Shown here piece by piece: positions 1-8,244 of a DNA stretch of 64,000 bases. The notes beneath the pieces were generated by a model. It saw only the letters and a list, made by a program, of their open reading frames with translations. It did no database searches and was not told the DNA's origin. Within the stretch, counting starts at the first letter, position 1. Every line of letters starts with the position of its first letter. The position numbers and the translations under genes were made by a program. Source of the stretch: Corynebacterium maris DSM 45190 (GTDB lineage Bacteria > Actinomycetota > Actinomycetes > Mycobacteriales > Mycobacteriaceae); the NCBI RefSeq assembly GCF_000442645.1, contig NC_021915.1, positions 1,984,001 to 2,048,000 on the forward strand, written 5' to 3'.

Positions 1-768
1 GGTGGTCCGCCCCCGCGGGCCGAGGCGTCGCACCCGCTTGGCCACGACGTCCTGGTACTTCTCCTGCGCGGCCTCATCAGTGCCGGCGGCGACGACGTTG
101 ACGCCGGCCAGCACGTAGGGCTCGGCCAGGTCCTCGGAGGGCCGGAAGTTCTCCCGGTAGTAGTTCACCGCGTCCTGCAGGTGCTCGCCGGCGAAGTGCG
201 AGGCGAAGGCGTACGGCAGCCCCAGCGCCGCAGCCAACGAGGCGCCGTACATCGATGACCCCAGGACGTAGATCGGGACGTTCGTGCCCACGCCCGGGTA
301 GGCCTGCACGCCGGGGATCTGCGAGGAACCCTTGAGGTAGTGGTTCAGCTCGACGACGTCCTGGGGGAAGTTGTCCGAGGCGTCGAAAGGCCGCCGCAGC
401 GCGCGCCCCACGGTCTTCGCGTCGGTGCCCGGCGCACGGCCGAGGCCTAAGTCGATGCGGCCGGGGTACATCTCGGCGAGGGTGCCGAATTGCTCGGCGA
501 CGGAGTACGGCGCGTGGTTGGGAAGCATCACCCCGCCCGCGCCGAGGCGGATGGTGCTGGTCTGGGCGCCGACGTGCGCGATGAGCAGGGACGGGACGGA
601 GGAGGCGCGGTCGGCGGCGTTGTGGTGCTCGGCGTACCAGATGCGGTTGAAGCCGTGTTCTTCGGCGCGTTGGGCCAGGGCGACGGAGGTGGCGATCGCG
701 TCGTGGGCGCTCTGTTCGGGGTAGATGGTGGCGAAGTCGATGACCGACAGCGGGAAGGTGCGAGGCAT
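1..768 (-). CDS. LLM-class flavin-dependent oxidoreductase (luciferase-like), C-terminus cut by window edge
   Basis: This is a bacterial luciferase-like monooxygenase or reductase, a soluble enzyme that uses reduced FMN/F420-type flavin. The 256 visible codons run from ATG at 768 with no stop before base 1, so the C-terminal third is missing. Family signs are the N-terminal SVIDFATI strand, the IWYAEHHN motif near residue 45 (flavin-pocket histidines), GGVMLPNHAPY, PGRIDLGLGRAPGTD, and VLGSSMYGASLAAALGLPY further on. The YAEHHN/LGRAPG combination is typical of the MsnO8/YhbW-like branch annotated LLM class flavin-dependent oxidoreductase. It lies in the same direction as the ars efflux genes, but a 71-bp gap separates them and nothing links it to arsenic. 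The substrate is unknown. Confidence 0.88.
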   Translation of the reverse strand, partial: MPRTFPLSVIDFATIYPEQSAHDAIATSVALAQRAEEHGFNRIWYAEHHNAADRASSVPSLLIAHVGAQTSTIRLGAGGVMLPNHAPYSVAEQFGTLAEMYPGRIDLGLGRAPGTDAKTVGRALRRPFDASDNFPQDVVELNHYLKGSSQIPGVQAYPGVGTNVPIYVLGSSMYGASLAAALGLPYAFASHFAGEHLQDAVNYYRENFRPSEDLAEPYVLAGVNVVAAGTDEAAQEKYQDVVAKRVRRLGPRGRTT

Positions 769-839
769 TCCGGGCCTTTCTGCGGGATGGAGGGCGGTGT
801 TACCTCAGGTTATCGCCCCCTGCCTCCGCGCTCGGCGGG

Positions 840-1256
840 TCAGTCGTCGAGCTCTGCGAGCAGGGTGCGGACGCGGGCGTGGATGTCGTCGCGAATCAGA
901 CGCATGCGTTCCATGCCGTCGACGCCGCGCTCGGCGGGTTCGTCGGTGAGCCAGCGCTCGCAGGTGCCGCGGGCGTCGGCGGGCAGTGTGAGGTGGGCGT
1001 CCCCGCCGAGGAGGACGGTGCGGTCCACCGCGCGCAGCAACTGCTCATCGACGCCCTTCGGGACACCGCCGGACATGTCGGCGCCGGCTTCGGCGATAGC
1101 GGCGACGGACTCGGCGTTGAGTTTGGTGCCCGGGGTGGTGCCGGCGGAGTGGATCTCGACGCGGTCGCCGACTTCGGCGACGGCGAGGGCGGCGGCCATC
1201 TGGGATTTTCCGCCGTTGCCGACGCAGACGAACAGGACGGCGGGACGGGAGGTCAT
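840..1256 (-). CDS. arsC: Arsenate reductase, LMW-phosphatase fold, probably mycothiol-dependent
   Basis: It reduces arsenate to arsenite in the cytoplasm. The 138-residue protein begins MTSRPAVLFVCVGNGGKSQMA. The phosphatase P-loop near residues 11-19 reads CVGNGGKS, with lysine where ordinary low-molecular-weight phosphatases carry arginine. As far as I recall, this matches the actinobacterial ArsC1/ArsC2 branch that forms an arseno-mycothiol adduct resolved by mycoredoxin; that assignment rests on family knowledge. The ATG at 1254-1256 overlaps the TGA of the upstream efflux gene as ATGA, so the two are translationally coupled and share one transcript. The neighbouring acr3 exports the arsenite product. 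A role as a plain tyrosine phosphatase is less likely given the operon. Confidence 0.9.
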   Translation of the reverse strand: MTSRPAVLFVCVGNGGKSQMAAALAVAEVGDRVEIHSAGTTPGTKLNAESVAAIAEAGADMSGGVPKGVDEQLLRAVDRTVLLGGDAHLTLPADARGTCERWLTDEPAERGVDGMERMRLIRDDIHARVRTLLAELDD

Positions 1257-2362
1257 GCGGTCACACTTTCTTTCTTCGGGGTGGGCGCCTGCCGGGAGGC
1301 GGGCAGGCTCGGGTCGCCGGGGAAAAGTTTCGGCCCCGCCCACAGCATGACGTAGACCAGGCCGACGAGGACGGGGACTTCGATGAGCGGGCCGATGGTG
1401 CCGGCCAGGGCCTGTCCGGAGGTGGCGCCGAAGGTGGCGATGGAGACGGCGATCGCGAGTTCGAAGTTGTTGCCCGCGGCGGTGAACGCCACGGAGGCGG
1501 ATTGGGCGTAGTTCATGCCCGCGGCTTTGGCGGTGAACAAGGAGAGGAAGAACATGCCGACGAAGTAGATCAGCAGCGGCACGGCCAGGCGGGCGACTGC
1601 CCAGGGGTTGGCGGCGATCTGTTCGCCCTGCAGGGCGAAGAGCAGCACGATCGTGTACAGCAGGCCGATCAGCGACAGCGGGGAGATTCTGGGCAGGAAC
1701 GTCTTTTCGTACCAGGCGCGTCCTTTGACCTTCTCCCCGACCACTCGGGATACGGCGCCGGCCAGCAGCGGGACGCCCAAAAAGACGAGCACGGAGGTGA
1801 CGATCGCACCGAAGGAAAAGGCGGCGGAGGTGGTCTCCAGGCCCAGCCAGGAGGGCAGGACCTGCAGGTAAAACCAGCCGAGCGCGCCGAACATGACCAC
1901 CTGGAACACGGAGTTGATGGCCACGAGCACGGCGGTGGTCTCCCGGTCGGCGCACGAGAGGTCGGACCAGACGAGGATCATGGCGATGCAGCGGGCCAGC
2001 CCGACGATGATCAGGCCCGTGCGCAGCTCCGGTTCATCGGGCAGGAAGATCCAGGCCAGGGCGAACATCACCGCCGGCCCGACGACCCAGTTGAGCAACA
2101 GGGAGACCGTGAGCAGGCGCTTGTCGGCGGCGATCTCGCGGGTTTTGTCGTAGCGGACTTTCGCCAGGGGCGGGTACATCATCACCAGCAGGCCCAGGGC
2201 GATCGGCAGGGAGATCCCGCCGACCTCCAGGGAGCTGAGGAAAGGCCCCAGGCCCGGGACGCTGCGTCCGAGGGCGAGTCCCAGCGCCATGGCCAGCATG
2301 ATCCAGAGTCCTAGGTAGCGATCCAAAAAGCTCATTTTGGCAGGTGCGGTGGCTGTGGGCAT
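1253..2362 (-). CDS. acr3: Arsenite efflux permease, ACR3 family
   Basis: A 369-residue inner-membrane arsenite exporter of the ACR3/BART superfamily with about ten hydrophobic segments. Diagnostic parts are the LARCIAMILVWSDLSCAD segment near residues 123-139, which carries the conserved membrane cysteine of ACR3, and the C-terminal GPLIEVPVLVGLVYV with its essential glutamate. AAAGGCGGGCC just upstream of ATG 2360-2362 is a good ribosome site. It is the first gene of the leftward ars transcript and overlaps arsC by four bases. It faces arsR across an 83-bp intergenic region, the usual arrangement for ArsR repression. It is not related to the ArsB (IT superfamily) pump although often labelled arsB. 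Confidence 0.95.
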   Translation of the reverse strand: MPTATAPAKMSFLDRYLGLWIMLAMALGLALGRSVPGLGPFLSSLEVGGISLPIALGLLVMMYPPLAKVRYDKTREIAADKRLLTVSLLLNWVVGPAVMFALAWIFLPDEPELRTGLIIVGLARCIAMILVWSDLSCADRETTAVLVAINSVFQVVMFGALGWFYLQVLPSWLGLETTSAAFSFGAIVTSVLVFLGVPLLAGAVSRVVGEKVKGRAWYEKTFLPRISPLSLIGLLYTIVLLFALQGEQIAANPWAVARLAVPLLIYFVGMFFLSLFTAKAAGMNYAQSASVAFTAAGNNFELAIAVSIATFGATSGQALAGTIGPLIEVPVLVGLVYVMLWAGPKLFPGDPSLPASRQAPTPKKESVTA

Positions 2363-2445
2363 GGCCCGCCTTTCGCGTCATATCGATGAGTGTCGATGCA
2401 AAGCGTACTTCCCATATCGACATCGGCCAATATAACCTGAAGGGT
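2363..2445. promoter_or_regulatory. Divergent ars promoter with candidate ArsR operator
   Basis: The gap between acr3 and arsR is AT-richer than its surroundings. It contains CATATCGA twice (2379-2386 and 2413-2420) and TCGATG at 2383-2388 and 2393-2398, giving interleaved direct and inverted half-sites. ArsR repressors of this branch bind imperfect dyads between the divergent genes, so these are the likely operator elements. The exact boundaries are not determined. Confidence 0.5.
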
Positions 2446-2793
2446 ATGACCGTGCCGCAGATCCTTCCCCCCGTCGGCCTCAGCGGCTGCTGCTCTCTGG
2501 GCAGCGGCCCGCTCACCGAGGCCGACGCCGAACGCTACGCCGGGCTGTTCAAAGTGCTCGCCGACCCCACCCGCCTGCAGATCCTCTCCCGCCTGGCGGC
2601 CGGCGGCTGCGGGCCCGCCACCGTCGGCGAGCTCACCGAGCTGGTGGGCATCAGCCAGCCGACCGTGTCGCACCACCTGAAAAAACTCACCGACGCCGGT
2701 CTCCTGGATCGCCGCCGCGACGGGCGCAGCGTCACCCACACCGTCCGCCCGGAGATCTTCGCGCAGCTGCGCACCGTCCTGGAGATGGGGTAG
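2446..2793 (+). CDS. arsR: ArsR/SmtB arsenite-responsive repressor
   Basis: A winged-helix repressor that releases DNA when As(III) binds. Starting at ATG 2446 gives 115 residues with cysteines at 15, 16 and 55 (GCC near the N-terminus, GGCG in the wing/dimer region). This is exactly the metalloid site described for Corynebacterium ArsR1 and differs from the CxCxxC site of E. coli-type ArsR, which strongly supports this start over longer in-frame ones. The DNA-recognition helix is SQPTVSHHLKKL, and FKVLADPTRLQIL is the family signature. AAGGGT before the ATG serves as ribosome site. The flavoprotein gene follows after 3 bp in the same transcript. Confidence 0.94.
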   Translation: MTVPQILPPVGLSGCCSLGSGPLTEADAERYAGLFKVLADPTRLQILSRLAAGGCGPATVGELTELVGISQPTVSHHLKKLTDAGLLDRRRDGRSVTHTVRPEIFAQLRTVLEMG

Positions 2794-2796
2794 GCC

Positions 2797-3795
2797 ATGG
2801 CTGACACGCACATCTACGGCGCCATCGTCATCGGCGCCGGGCAATCGGGCCTGGCCACCGCGTACTACCTGCGCAAGCACGGGGTGGACGGGATACTCAT
2901 CGACGACCAGCCCTCCCCCGGCGGCGCTTGGCGCCACGTATGGCCGTCGATGACGCTGTTTTCCACCGCGGAATTTTCCAACCTGCCGGGCATCCCCATG
3001 CCGAAGTACCCGGGCTACCCGCCGGCCAGCCACGTGGTGGACTACCTCACCGCCTACGAAGAGCGCTACGACTTCCCCATCGAGCGCCCCGTGCACGTGG
3101 ACACGGTCGACTACGCCAACGGGATCTACACCGTCCGCGGCGGCGGGAAGACCTGGCGAGCGCGCACCGTGGTGGCGGCCACCGGCACCTGGTCCGCGCC
3201 GTTCGTGCCGTCGTACCCGGGCACTTTCGTCGGCACGCAGTGGCACTCGGCGAACTACCCCGGACCGGAACCTTTCCGTGACTCCTCGGTGGCGGTGGTC
3301 GGGGCGGCGAATTCCGGCGCCCAGATCGCCGCGGAACTCACCCGCGTCGCCGACGTCACCTGGTACACCCGCGACCGCCCGCGATGGATGCCCGATGACG
3401 TGGACGGTCGCGCCCTCTTCCGCCGCAGCCGCGAGCGCACCCTGTCCATCCTGCGCGGACACGGCGATCCCGGCGCGGATCCGCACCTGGGTGACATCGT
3501 CACCCTCCCGGAGGTGCGTCACGCGCGCCGGTCCGGGGACTTGCAGGCCACGCCGATCTTTGGCTCGCTCAGCGAGGTCGACGCGGAGCATCTGATCTGG
3601 TGCACCGGTTTTCGCCCGGCGCTGCGCCCCATCCGGCCTCTGTTGCGCGGGCGCAGGCCAAAGCATTCGGGCCTGTTCCTGGTCGGTTACGGAGACTGGA
3701 CCGGGCCCGGCTCGGCGACGCTGGCGGGGGTGGGGCCGTCGGCGAAGGCCACCGCCCGGAAGGTCGCTGACTTGCTGGCTACGGTGGAGTCATGA
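2797..3795 (+). CDS. ArsO-like FAD/NADPH flavin monooxygenase of the ars operon
   Basis: A 332-residue flavin-containing monooxygenase-type protein. The FAD Rossmann motif GAGQSG is at residues 13-18, a second NAD(P)H dinucleotide motif VVGAANSGAQIAAEL is near 168, and WCTGFRPALRP precedes a C-terminal VGYGDWTGPGSATLAGVG segment. NAD(P)-binding oxidoreductases of this type are recurrent partners in actinobacterial ars operons and are called ArsO, but their reaction is not settled; oxidation or reduction of an organoarsenical is the usual suggestion. It begins 3 bp after arsR and overlaps the following GNAT gene by four bases (ATGA), so all three are co-expressed under ArsR control. No part of the FAD site appears lost. 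Confidence 0.82.
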   Translation: MADTHIYGAIVIGAGQSGLATAYYLRKHGVDGILIDDQPSPGGAWRHVWPSMTLFSTAEFSNLPGIPMPKYPGYPPASHVVDYLTAYEERYDFPIERPVHVDTVDYANGIYTVRGGGKTWRARTVVAATGTWSAPFVPSYPGTFVGTQWHSANYPGPEPFRDSSVAVVGAANSGAQIAAELTRVADVTWYTRDRPRWMPDDVDGRALFRRSRERTLSILRGHGDPGADPHLGDIVTLPEVRHARRSGDLQATPIFGSLSEVDAEHLIWCTGFRPALRPIRPLLRGRRPKHSGLFLVGYGDWTGPGSATLAGVGPSAKATARKVADLLATVES

Positions 3796-4340
3796 CGATC
3801 ACGTTCCGCCTTTCTTCGCCCGGCGACCGGGCGGGTGTTCTCGCCGTGCTTGCCGCCTCCCGCGGTGAGGGGTTGAGCGCGCAGGAGCGCGCGCAGCAGG
3901 GCTTCGTGCAGGGCAGTTTCACGGAAGAGATGCTCGCCCGCGTGGAGGCCGGGCCCGGCGTGGTGGTCGGCGTGGATGACTCCGGTGCGGTCGTGGCCGT
4001 GGCGATGACCATGACCCAGACTCCGGCCGGCGGCCCGCCCGCTTCCCTGGGGCTGTATATGCGGCGCCATCACGACGATAAGCGGTGGGCGATGTACGGC
4101 CCGGTGGCCATCGCGTCGTCGCACCGCGGCCGCGGGCTGATGCGCCCGCTGCTCGCCGAGGTGTCCCGGAGGCTGGACGGCTACGAGCTGGCCGCCGGAT
4201 TCATCGACGCCGACAACGCCAAATCGATGGCGGTGCACACAGCCGTGGGGATGACGGTCGACGGCTACTTCACCGTCAATGCCCGTCGTTTCGCGGTGGT
4301 CACCTTCCGCCCCGGGGAGAACTTCTCGCCTACGGAGTGA
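3792..4340 (+). CDS. GNAT-family N-acetyltransferase in the ars operon
   Basis: A 182-residue acetyl-CoA-dependent acyltransferase. The acetyl-CoA pyrophosphate loop is visible as SSHRGRGLMRPLL near residue 112, followed by the GNAT strand/helix FIDADNAKSMAVHTAVGM near 136-153. ATG 3792 overlaps the TGA of the flavoprotein gene, so it is translated as the third cistron of the arsR operon. ArsN-type acetyltransferases that detoxify arsinothricin occur in ars operons, but this protein does not show an obvious PAT/ArsN N-terminus. Membership in the arsenic response is therefore inferred from position only. It could equally modify an unrelated amine. Confidence 0.78.
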   Translation: MTITFRLSSPGDRAGVLAVLAASRGEGLSAQERAQQGFVQGSFTEEMLARVEAGPGVVVGVDDSGAVVAVAMTMTQTPAGGPPASLGLYMRRHHDDKRWAMYGPVAIASSHRGRGLMRPLLAEVSRRLDGYELAAGFIDADNAKSMAVHTAVGMTVDGYFTVNARRFAVVTFRPGENFSPTE

Positions 4341-4349
4341 GCCCGGCCG

Positions 4350-4934
4350 TCACGTCAGTTCCGGGACCTCGAAGCGGTGCCGCCCGAGGACCATGTATTC
4401 CGCCTGCGCCGGCATGACCCACGTCTGTCCCAGCGGGCGGGTCTGCCCCTCCTCCAGCGGGTGGGTCCACTTCTCCTGTTCAGAGGCCCGGCACGGGGAG
4501 GTCATCGCGGCGTCCTCGATGGGGCCGAGGGCGTCCTCGAAGCTGGGTCGGCGGAAGGTGTGGAAGTGCTCGTCCTGCGCGGTGCGCACCGCGGTGGCCT
4601 CGCCCTCAACGGTGATCAGCAGTCGCCCCTCCCCCACGGGGGCGTGGAAATCGGAACGGCCCTCCTCACACGACAAGGAGACGCGGATGTCGTCGACCCG
4701 GAAGCCCACCTCGCAGGGCATCGCCGGGGAGCAACCGAGCACCAGGTCCTCCCCCAGCGCGGCGTCCGGCGGGAGGGCCTCGGTGTTCGCGGGTTCTGAC
4801 GTCTGTGCGCTGGTGGCCTGCGCTGGTTCCACCTGCCGGGGAGTATTGCAGGCCGCCAGCAGCAGCGGCGCGGCCAGCGCCGCCGCCAGCAGGACGACGC
4901 CCTGCCGGCGGAAGACTGCAAGATAAGAGAACAT
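4350..4934 (-). CDS. Secreted lipoprotein of unknown function
   Basis: A 194-residue predicted lipoprotein. A positively charged N-terminus, a hydrophobic stretch and the lipobox LLAAC put the lipidated cysteine at residue 29, anchoring the protein on the outer face of the cytoplasmic membrane. A Thr/Ser/Ala/Pro-rich linker follows, then a globular part with four cysteines (two in LGCSPAMPC) that may pair as disulfides. I do not recognise the domain. It is convergent with the GNAT gene with 9 bp between the stops and has its own promoter region to the right (4935-5212). Confidence 0.75.
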   Translation of the reverse strand: MFSYLAVFRRQGVVLLAAALAAPLLLAACNTPRQVEPAQATSAQTSEPANTEALPPDAALGEDLVLGCSPAMPCEVGFRVDDIRVSLSCEEGRSDFHAPVGEGRLLITVEGEATAVRTAQDEHFHTFRRPSFEDALGPIEDAAMTSPCRASEQEKWTHPLEEGQTRPLGQTWVMPAQAEYMVLGRHRFEVPELT

Positions 4935-5212
4935 GGGCGACCCCTCAGGAGATTAACAGCCACTTATGTCTCGGAACGGTAACAGATTTGTTTCCGAAAC
5001 AATGATTAGACGAGAGTTTTATTCACTCAAGCCACAAGGGGCGCTCCCCCAACCGTCGCCTCGCCGCCACCGCAGCGGCACCGGCAAACCCCCTGGACAT
5101 GGGGTCGCCACCCCACGCCGTCACCGACGCCCCTGCCCAGCCAGCCACCCGCCCGCAGCGTCACGACGCTGTCAAACCACGACATTTCCCACCCGCCCCG
5201 CACACAAAGAGC
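4935..5212. other. Intergenic region upstream of the lipoprotein
   Basis: 278 bp without a convincing gene. An AT-rich patch at about 4960-5030 holds the imperfect dyad CGGAACGG...GTTTCCG and probable promoter sequence for the leftward lipoprotein gene. Open frames here are short and lack ribosome sites. Confidence 0.4.
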
Positions 5213-5386
5213 ATGATGAATGAGGTGAAGACAAAGATCCTCGCCATGGCCACGGCATTTACGCTGTCCATCACGTTCGTCTCGTCGCCGATCGCCACCA
5301 AGAAATCAGGCACCGGCCGGCTCCGGGACATCACGCTGCCGGTCATCGCCACCCCCGCCGACGGACCCCCTTCGGGCCCTGCTTAG
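5213..5386 (+). CDS. Possible small secreted peptide
   Basis: A 57-codon frame from ATG 5213 starts MMNEVKTKILAMATAFTLSI and looks like a short signal peptide (charged start, hydrophobic core, SSPIA as a cleavage-like site). About 30 mature residues rich in Pro, Gly and Thr follow. AAAGAG sits before the start. There is no homologue I recognise and the frame could be fortuitous in this GC-rich DNA. Confidence 0.28.
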   Translation: MMNEVKTKILAMATAFTLSITFVSSPIATKKSGTGRLRDITLPVIATPADGPPSGPA

Positions 5387-5686
5387 GCGCGATCAGCCAC
5401 CCCAGCCGCGCCAGGCGACGTCAACGACGCTCACCACTGATGCGCCCGCCGAGGGACAAAGCCTCCCAGGCCCTCGACGGCCATGACCTGGCCGCGCACC
5501 GGGCACTGGGACCGCTCTCGCCAGCGAGTTCACCGCCACCGCCCGGCGCGTCGCCGCGGCCTCTTTCCCTCCCCTGACAACAGCTTCGCGCTCCGGGATT
5601 AAGCCAGAAGCCTTTCCTCCCGCGCAGCAACCCCACACCAGCCGGATGTGCATGGCCGCGAACGAGCCCGGGGCGCGGTCGGGGAA
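5387..5686. other. Intergenic, no gene recognised
   Basis: 300 bp of GC-rich sequence between the small frame and the leftward Rib-like gene. Several overlapping frames exist on the minus strand, but none has a ribosome site, a signal peptide or a recognisable domain. Confidence 0.4.
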
Positions 5687-6190
5687 TCAGGGCATCGTCG
5701 AACTCGTCGAGGACTGCGCCAGCTGCAGATAGGCGAACACGGGTGCCCGCACGCTGAGCGGGACGTCCGCCAGATAGTCCACGAAGACGGGCAAGGACGT
5801 GGCCTGAGCGGTCTGATCCGGGAACGCGACGACGACCGGGATCTCATAGTCGCCTTCCGCGTGACGGGGCGCAGTCACGGTCAGGACGCTGTCCGCGACG
5901 GAGACGGTCCATCCTTCTGCCCGAAGCGCGGCAAGTGCTTCCCCCTCGTCGAGCGTTAGGGCAGTCCCGGCGGGAAGGTCCTCACGCAACGGGGCGAAGG
6001 CGTCAGTCTCGCCCTGGAGAAGGTAAAGACGGGGGTAAGCGAACAACTGCGTCTCAGGGGCCTCCGGGGAAGCCTGCGCGGTCTCCGCGGCCGGGGCCAG
6101 GGGCGCAGCGACGACGGGAGCGGCCAGGACGCCGCCGCTGACGGCGAAGGCAGCGAGCATGGCGGATAGTTTTCGACAGAACACGGTCAT
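5687..6190 (-). CDS. Secreted protein with Rib/alpha-like domain
   Basis: A 167-residue exported protein. GAGGAGT three bases before ATG 6188-6190 fixes the start. The N-terminus (MTVFCRKLSAMLAAFAVSGG) is a signal peptide with a probable AAPVVAA cleavage region. The mature part (about residues 48-150) reads YPRLYLLQGETDAF...DLPAGTALTLDEGE...GWTVSVADSVLTVTAPRHA...VVVAFPDQT. This has the order and spacing of the Rib/long-alpha surface repeat found in Gram-positive wall proteins (YP...DLPxGT...GWTV...VxVxYPDGT). Only one domain is present and no LPxTG anchor, so it is probably released or loosely attached. The assignment is by eye. Confidence 0.62.
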   Translation of the reverse strand: MTVFCRKLSAMLAAFAVSGGVLAAPVVAAPLAPAAETAQASPEAPETQLFAYPRLYLLQGETDAFAPLREDLPAGTALTLDEGEALAALRAEGWTVSVADSVLTVTAPRHAEGDYEIPVVVAFPDQTAQATSLPVFVDYLADVPLSVRAPVFAYLQLAQSSTSSTMP

Positions 6191-6317
6191 CAGACTCCTC
6201 GGGAGAATCAAGCTGCCGCGCCGGGATACGCGAGCACTCAGAAAACCCTACCCGGGGCCACAGGTGCGTACCGGGCGGCACCGGGTTCCAAACCACCACG
6301 ACCGGCGAGTGAACCAT

Positions 6318-7304
6318 CTACCTGCTTGGGGCGCCCGCGAGGTGCCGCAACAACCGGTCCACCGCCGCGTTCACGCTCTTCGGCGCCTCCAGCGGCAGCA
6401 TGTGCCCCGCGCCGTGCGCCATCTGCAACCACGCCTTCGGCCACTCCCGCCCGATCCGCTCTGATTGGGCGATCGGGGTGACCAGGTCTTTCTGCCCCAC
6501 CAGCACAAAACCGGGCAGCCTCTGCAGCCTCGGCGCGGCGGCGAGCTCCTGATGCACACGCAGATCGTCGAAGAAGCCGACCAGGGTGCGCGTCGGGGTC
6601 TCGTTGATCAACGCCGCGTGAAATTCAATCAGCTCGTCGTCGGTCTCCCGCATGAAAAACCCGATGGCCAGCACCGGGGCGATCAATCCCGCGATGCGCT
6701 CCCGCAGCCGCCACGCGCCCCGCGGCTTAGAGTGCAGGAAATCAAACACCAGGTGGGCGATCTTCGTGTTGAGGATGCGTGCCAGGCCGGCGGCGGCCAG
6801 CTCCTCAATCGCGGAGGACACCTGGATCACCCCGGCCACCCGGTCGTACAGCTCCTGCGGTGCGCGGCGCAGCACGGCCAGCGACACCGGCCCGCCCAAC
6901 GAGTGCCCGAGCACAATGACCCGCCCCGTGTGCACGCGCTCGGCCAGCACCCGCAGCACGTCGTGCGCGGCGGCGTCGACGCTGCACTGCGCGGCCGACG
7001 GTTTATCGCTCATCCCGTGGCCGCGCAGATCCATCAATAGCAACCGCACCCCCGGCCATCGCTTGCGCAGATACTCCGTCTGCAGGTGAAATGACTCCGC
7101 AGCCAGCGTGTAGCCGTGGATCAATACCACGGTGGTCTCCGCGTCCTCGGGGCCGTATTCGTACCAGGCGATGCGCACGCCGTCGGAGTCGGTGAACCCG
7201 CGCCGGTCGACGTCGGTCAGATACCGCTTCCGGCGCTTGGACAGCGCGCGGCCGCGACCCAGCACCGCCCACCGTCGGCCGGCTCTTCGACGATATGTGT
7301 TCAT
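6318..7304 (-). CDS. Alpha/beta-fold hydrolase
   Basis: A 328-residue alpha/beta hydrolase. The nucleophile elbow GHSLGG places the catalytic serine at about residue 135. The oxyanion HG motif is in VVLIHGYTLAAESF (residue 63), and the DLRGHGMSD segment and C-terminal AHGAGHMLPLEAP supply the family strand and catalytic histidine (about 304); VGQKDLVTP supplies the acid region. A basic N-terminal 35 residues precedes the fold. It shares direction with the serine hydrolase ending just upstream (18-bp gap), so the two may be one transcript. The substrate is unknown; lipid esters are common for actinobacterial members. Confidence 0.85.
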   Translation of the reverse strand: MNTYRRRAGRRWAVLGRGRALSKRRKRYLTDVDRRGFTDSDGVRIAWYEYGPEDAETTVVLIHGYTLAAESFHLQTEYLRKRWPGVRLLLMDLRGHGMSDKPSAAQCSVDAAAHDVLRVLAERVHTGRVIVLGHSLGGPVSLAVLRRAPQELYDRVAGVIQVSSAIEELAAAGLARILNTKIAHLVFDFLHSKPRGAWRLRERIAGLIAPVLAIGFFMRETDDELIEFHAALINETPTRTLVGFFDDLRVHQELAAAPRLQRLPGFVLVGQKDLVTPIAQSERIGREWPKAWLQMAHGAGHMLPLEAPKSVNAAVDRLLRHLAGAPSR

Positions 7305-7322
7305 CTGACTGAGTCTAGCCAG

Positions 7323-8132
7323 TCAGCGCTCCAGCTCCTGCCAGATCGCGTCGTTGGTCTCCGCCCACAACGGCTTCGCCCACGGACCGAAGTTCCGGTC
7401 GGTCAACGCCACCATCGCGCGCTGCGTCGGGCGATGCGCCCAGATATAGGTGCCGAACTGGCCGAAGTGCCCGGCCACGTCCTCCGGCATCGACGGCCCC
7501 GTCCAGTGCGGGTCCTTCTGCCCACGCATCTCAAACCCCAGGCCCCAAGGGCACGGCCTCTGCCGGCCATAGCCCGGCACGATGCCGTCCAGATCCGGGT
7601 ACTGCACCGTAAAGGTCTCCTCCACGGTCGACGAATGCAGCAACTGCGGGTCCAGCACCTCCTGCAGGAACGTGGTCAGATCCTCCACCGTCGAGGTCAT
7701 GTGGTGGCCTGCCGAGCCATACAGTTCCGTGTTGTCCATGCCCAGCTGATCGAAGACCGCTTCCTTCAAGTACTCGGAGAACCACATCCCGGAGCCTTCC
7801 TCCACCGCCTCGGCGAGGATCTCGAAGCCGGCGGACGAGTAGATGCGGCGCTCCTCCGGGGCCCGCTCCGCCTCCCGGCTGTCCATGGGCACCCCCGAAG
7901 CATGCGCCAGCAGATGCCGGACGGTGGAGCCCTCCGGCCCCAACGGGTCGTCGAGTTCGAAGACTCCTTCCTCCACCGCGATGAGAAAACCCCACGTGGC
8001 GACGGGTTTGGTCACACTCGCCAGGCGGAAAAGGCGGTTGGTGTCACCGGTTTTTTCCACTCGGCCGTCGGCGATCACCGCCGCCGACGCGTTCTTTACG
8101 GGCCATTGTCTTACCTGCTGCAGAGCGCTCAT
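7323..8132 (-). CDS. Serine hydrolase of the beta-lactamase/esterase (class C-like) family
   Basis: A 269-residue penicillin-binding-protein-fold enzyme. SVTK at residues 39-42 is the SxxK nucleophile motif and YSS at 98-100 the YxN/YxS motif; the third motif is probably the HFGQFGTY region near residue 220. No signal peptide is present, which favours an intracellular esterase or peptidase over a cell-wall enzyme. The start at ATG 8132 is preferred because AGGATGGG precedes it; an ATG three codons upstream is possible. It heads the probable two-gene unit with the alpha/beta hydrolase. Confidence 0.82.
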   Translation of the reverse strand: MSALQQVRQWPVKNASAAVIADGRVEKTGDTNRLFRLASVTKPVATWGFLIAVEEGVFELDDPLGPEGSTVRHLLAHASGVPMDSREAERAPEERRIYSSAGFEILAEAVEEGSGMWFSEYLKEAVFDQLGMDNTELYGSAGHHMTSTVEDLTTFLQEVLDPQLLHSSTVEETFTVQYPDLDGIVPGYGRQRPCPWGLGFEMRGQKDPHWTGPSMPEDVAGHFGQFGTYIWAHRPTQRAMVALTDRNFGPWAKPLWAETNDAIWQELER

Positions 8133-8244
8133 GTCGCCCATCCTAGCGAGGTGCGTTATGCATGCTTATCCGCACAACCGCCGGGATTTTCATTATCCTC
8201 GCGGGAAGAGACCTTATTGCACGCTTGACGACGATTGGATCCCC

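Noticed and set aside
371..949. Plus-strand frames opposite the luciferase-like gene and arsC
   Set aside because: Antisense shadows of well-supported minus-strand genes; no ribosome site or recognisable domain.
1502..2314. 270-codon plus-strand frame opposite acr3
   Set aside because: Composition is the reverse shadow of a membrane protein (Gln/His/Asp/Gly-rich), and acr3 is unequivocal.
2332..3666. 444-codon minus-strand frame over arsR and the flavoprotein
   Set aside because: Lies opposite two genes with clear motifs and operon structure; the frame has no family features.
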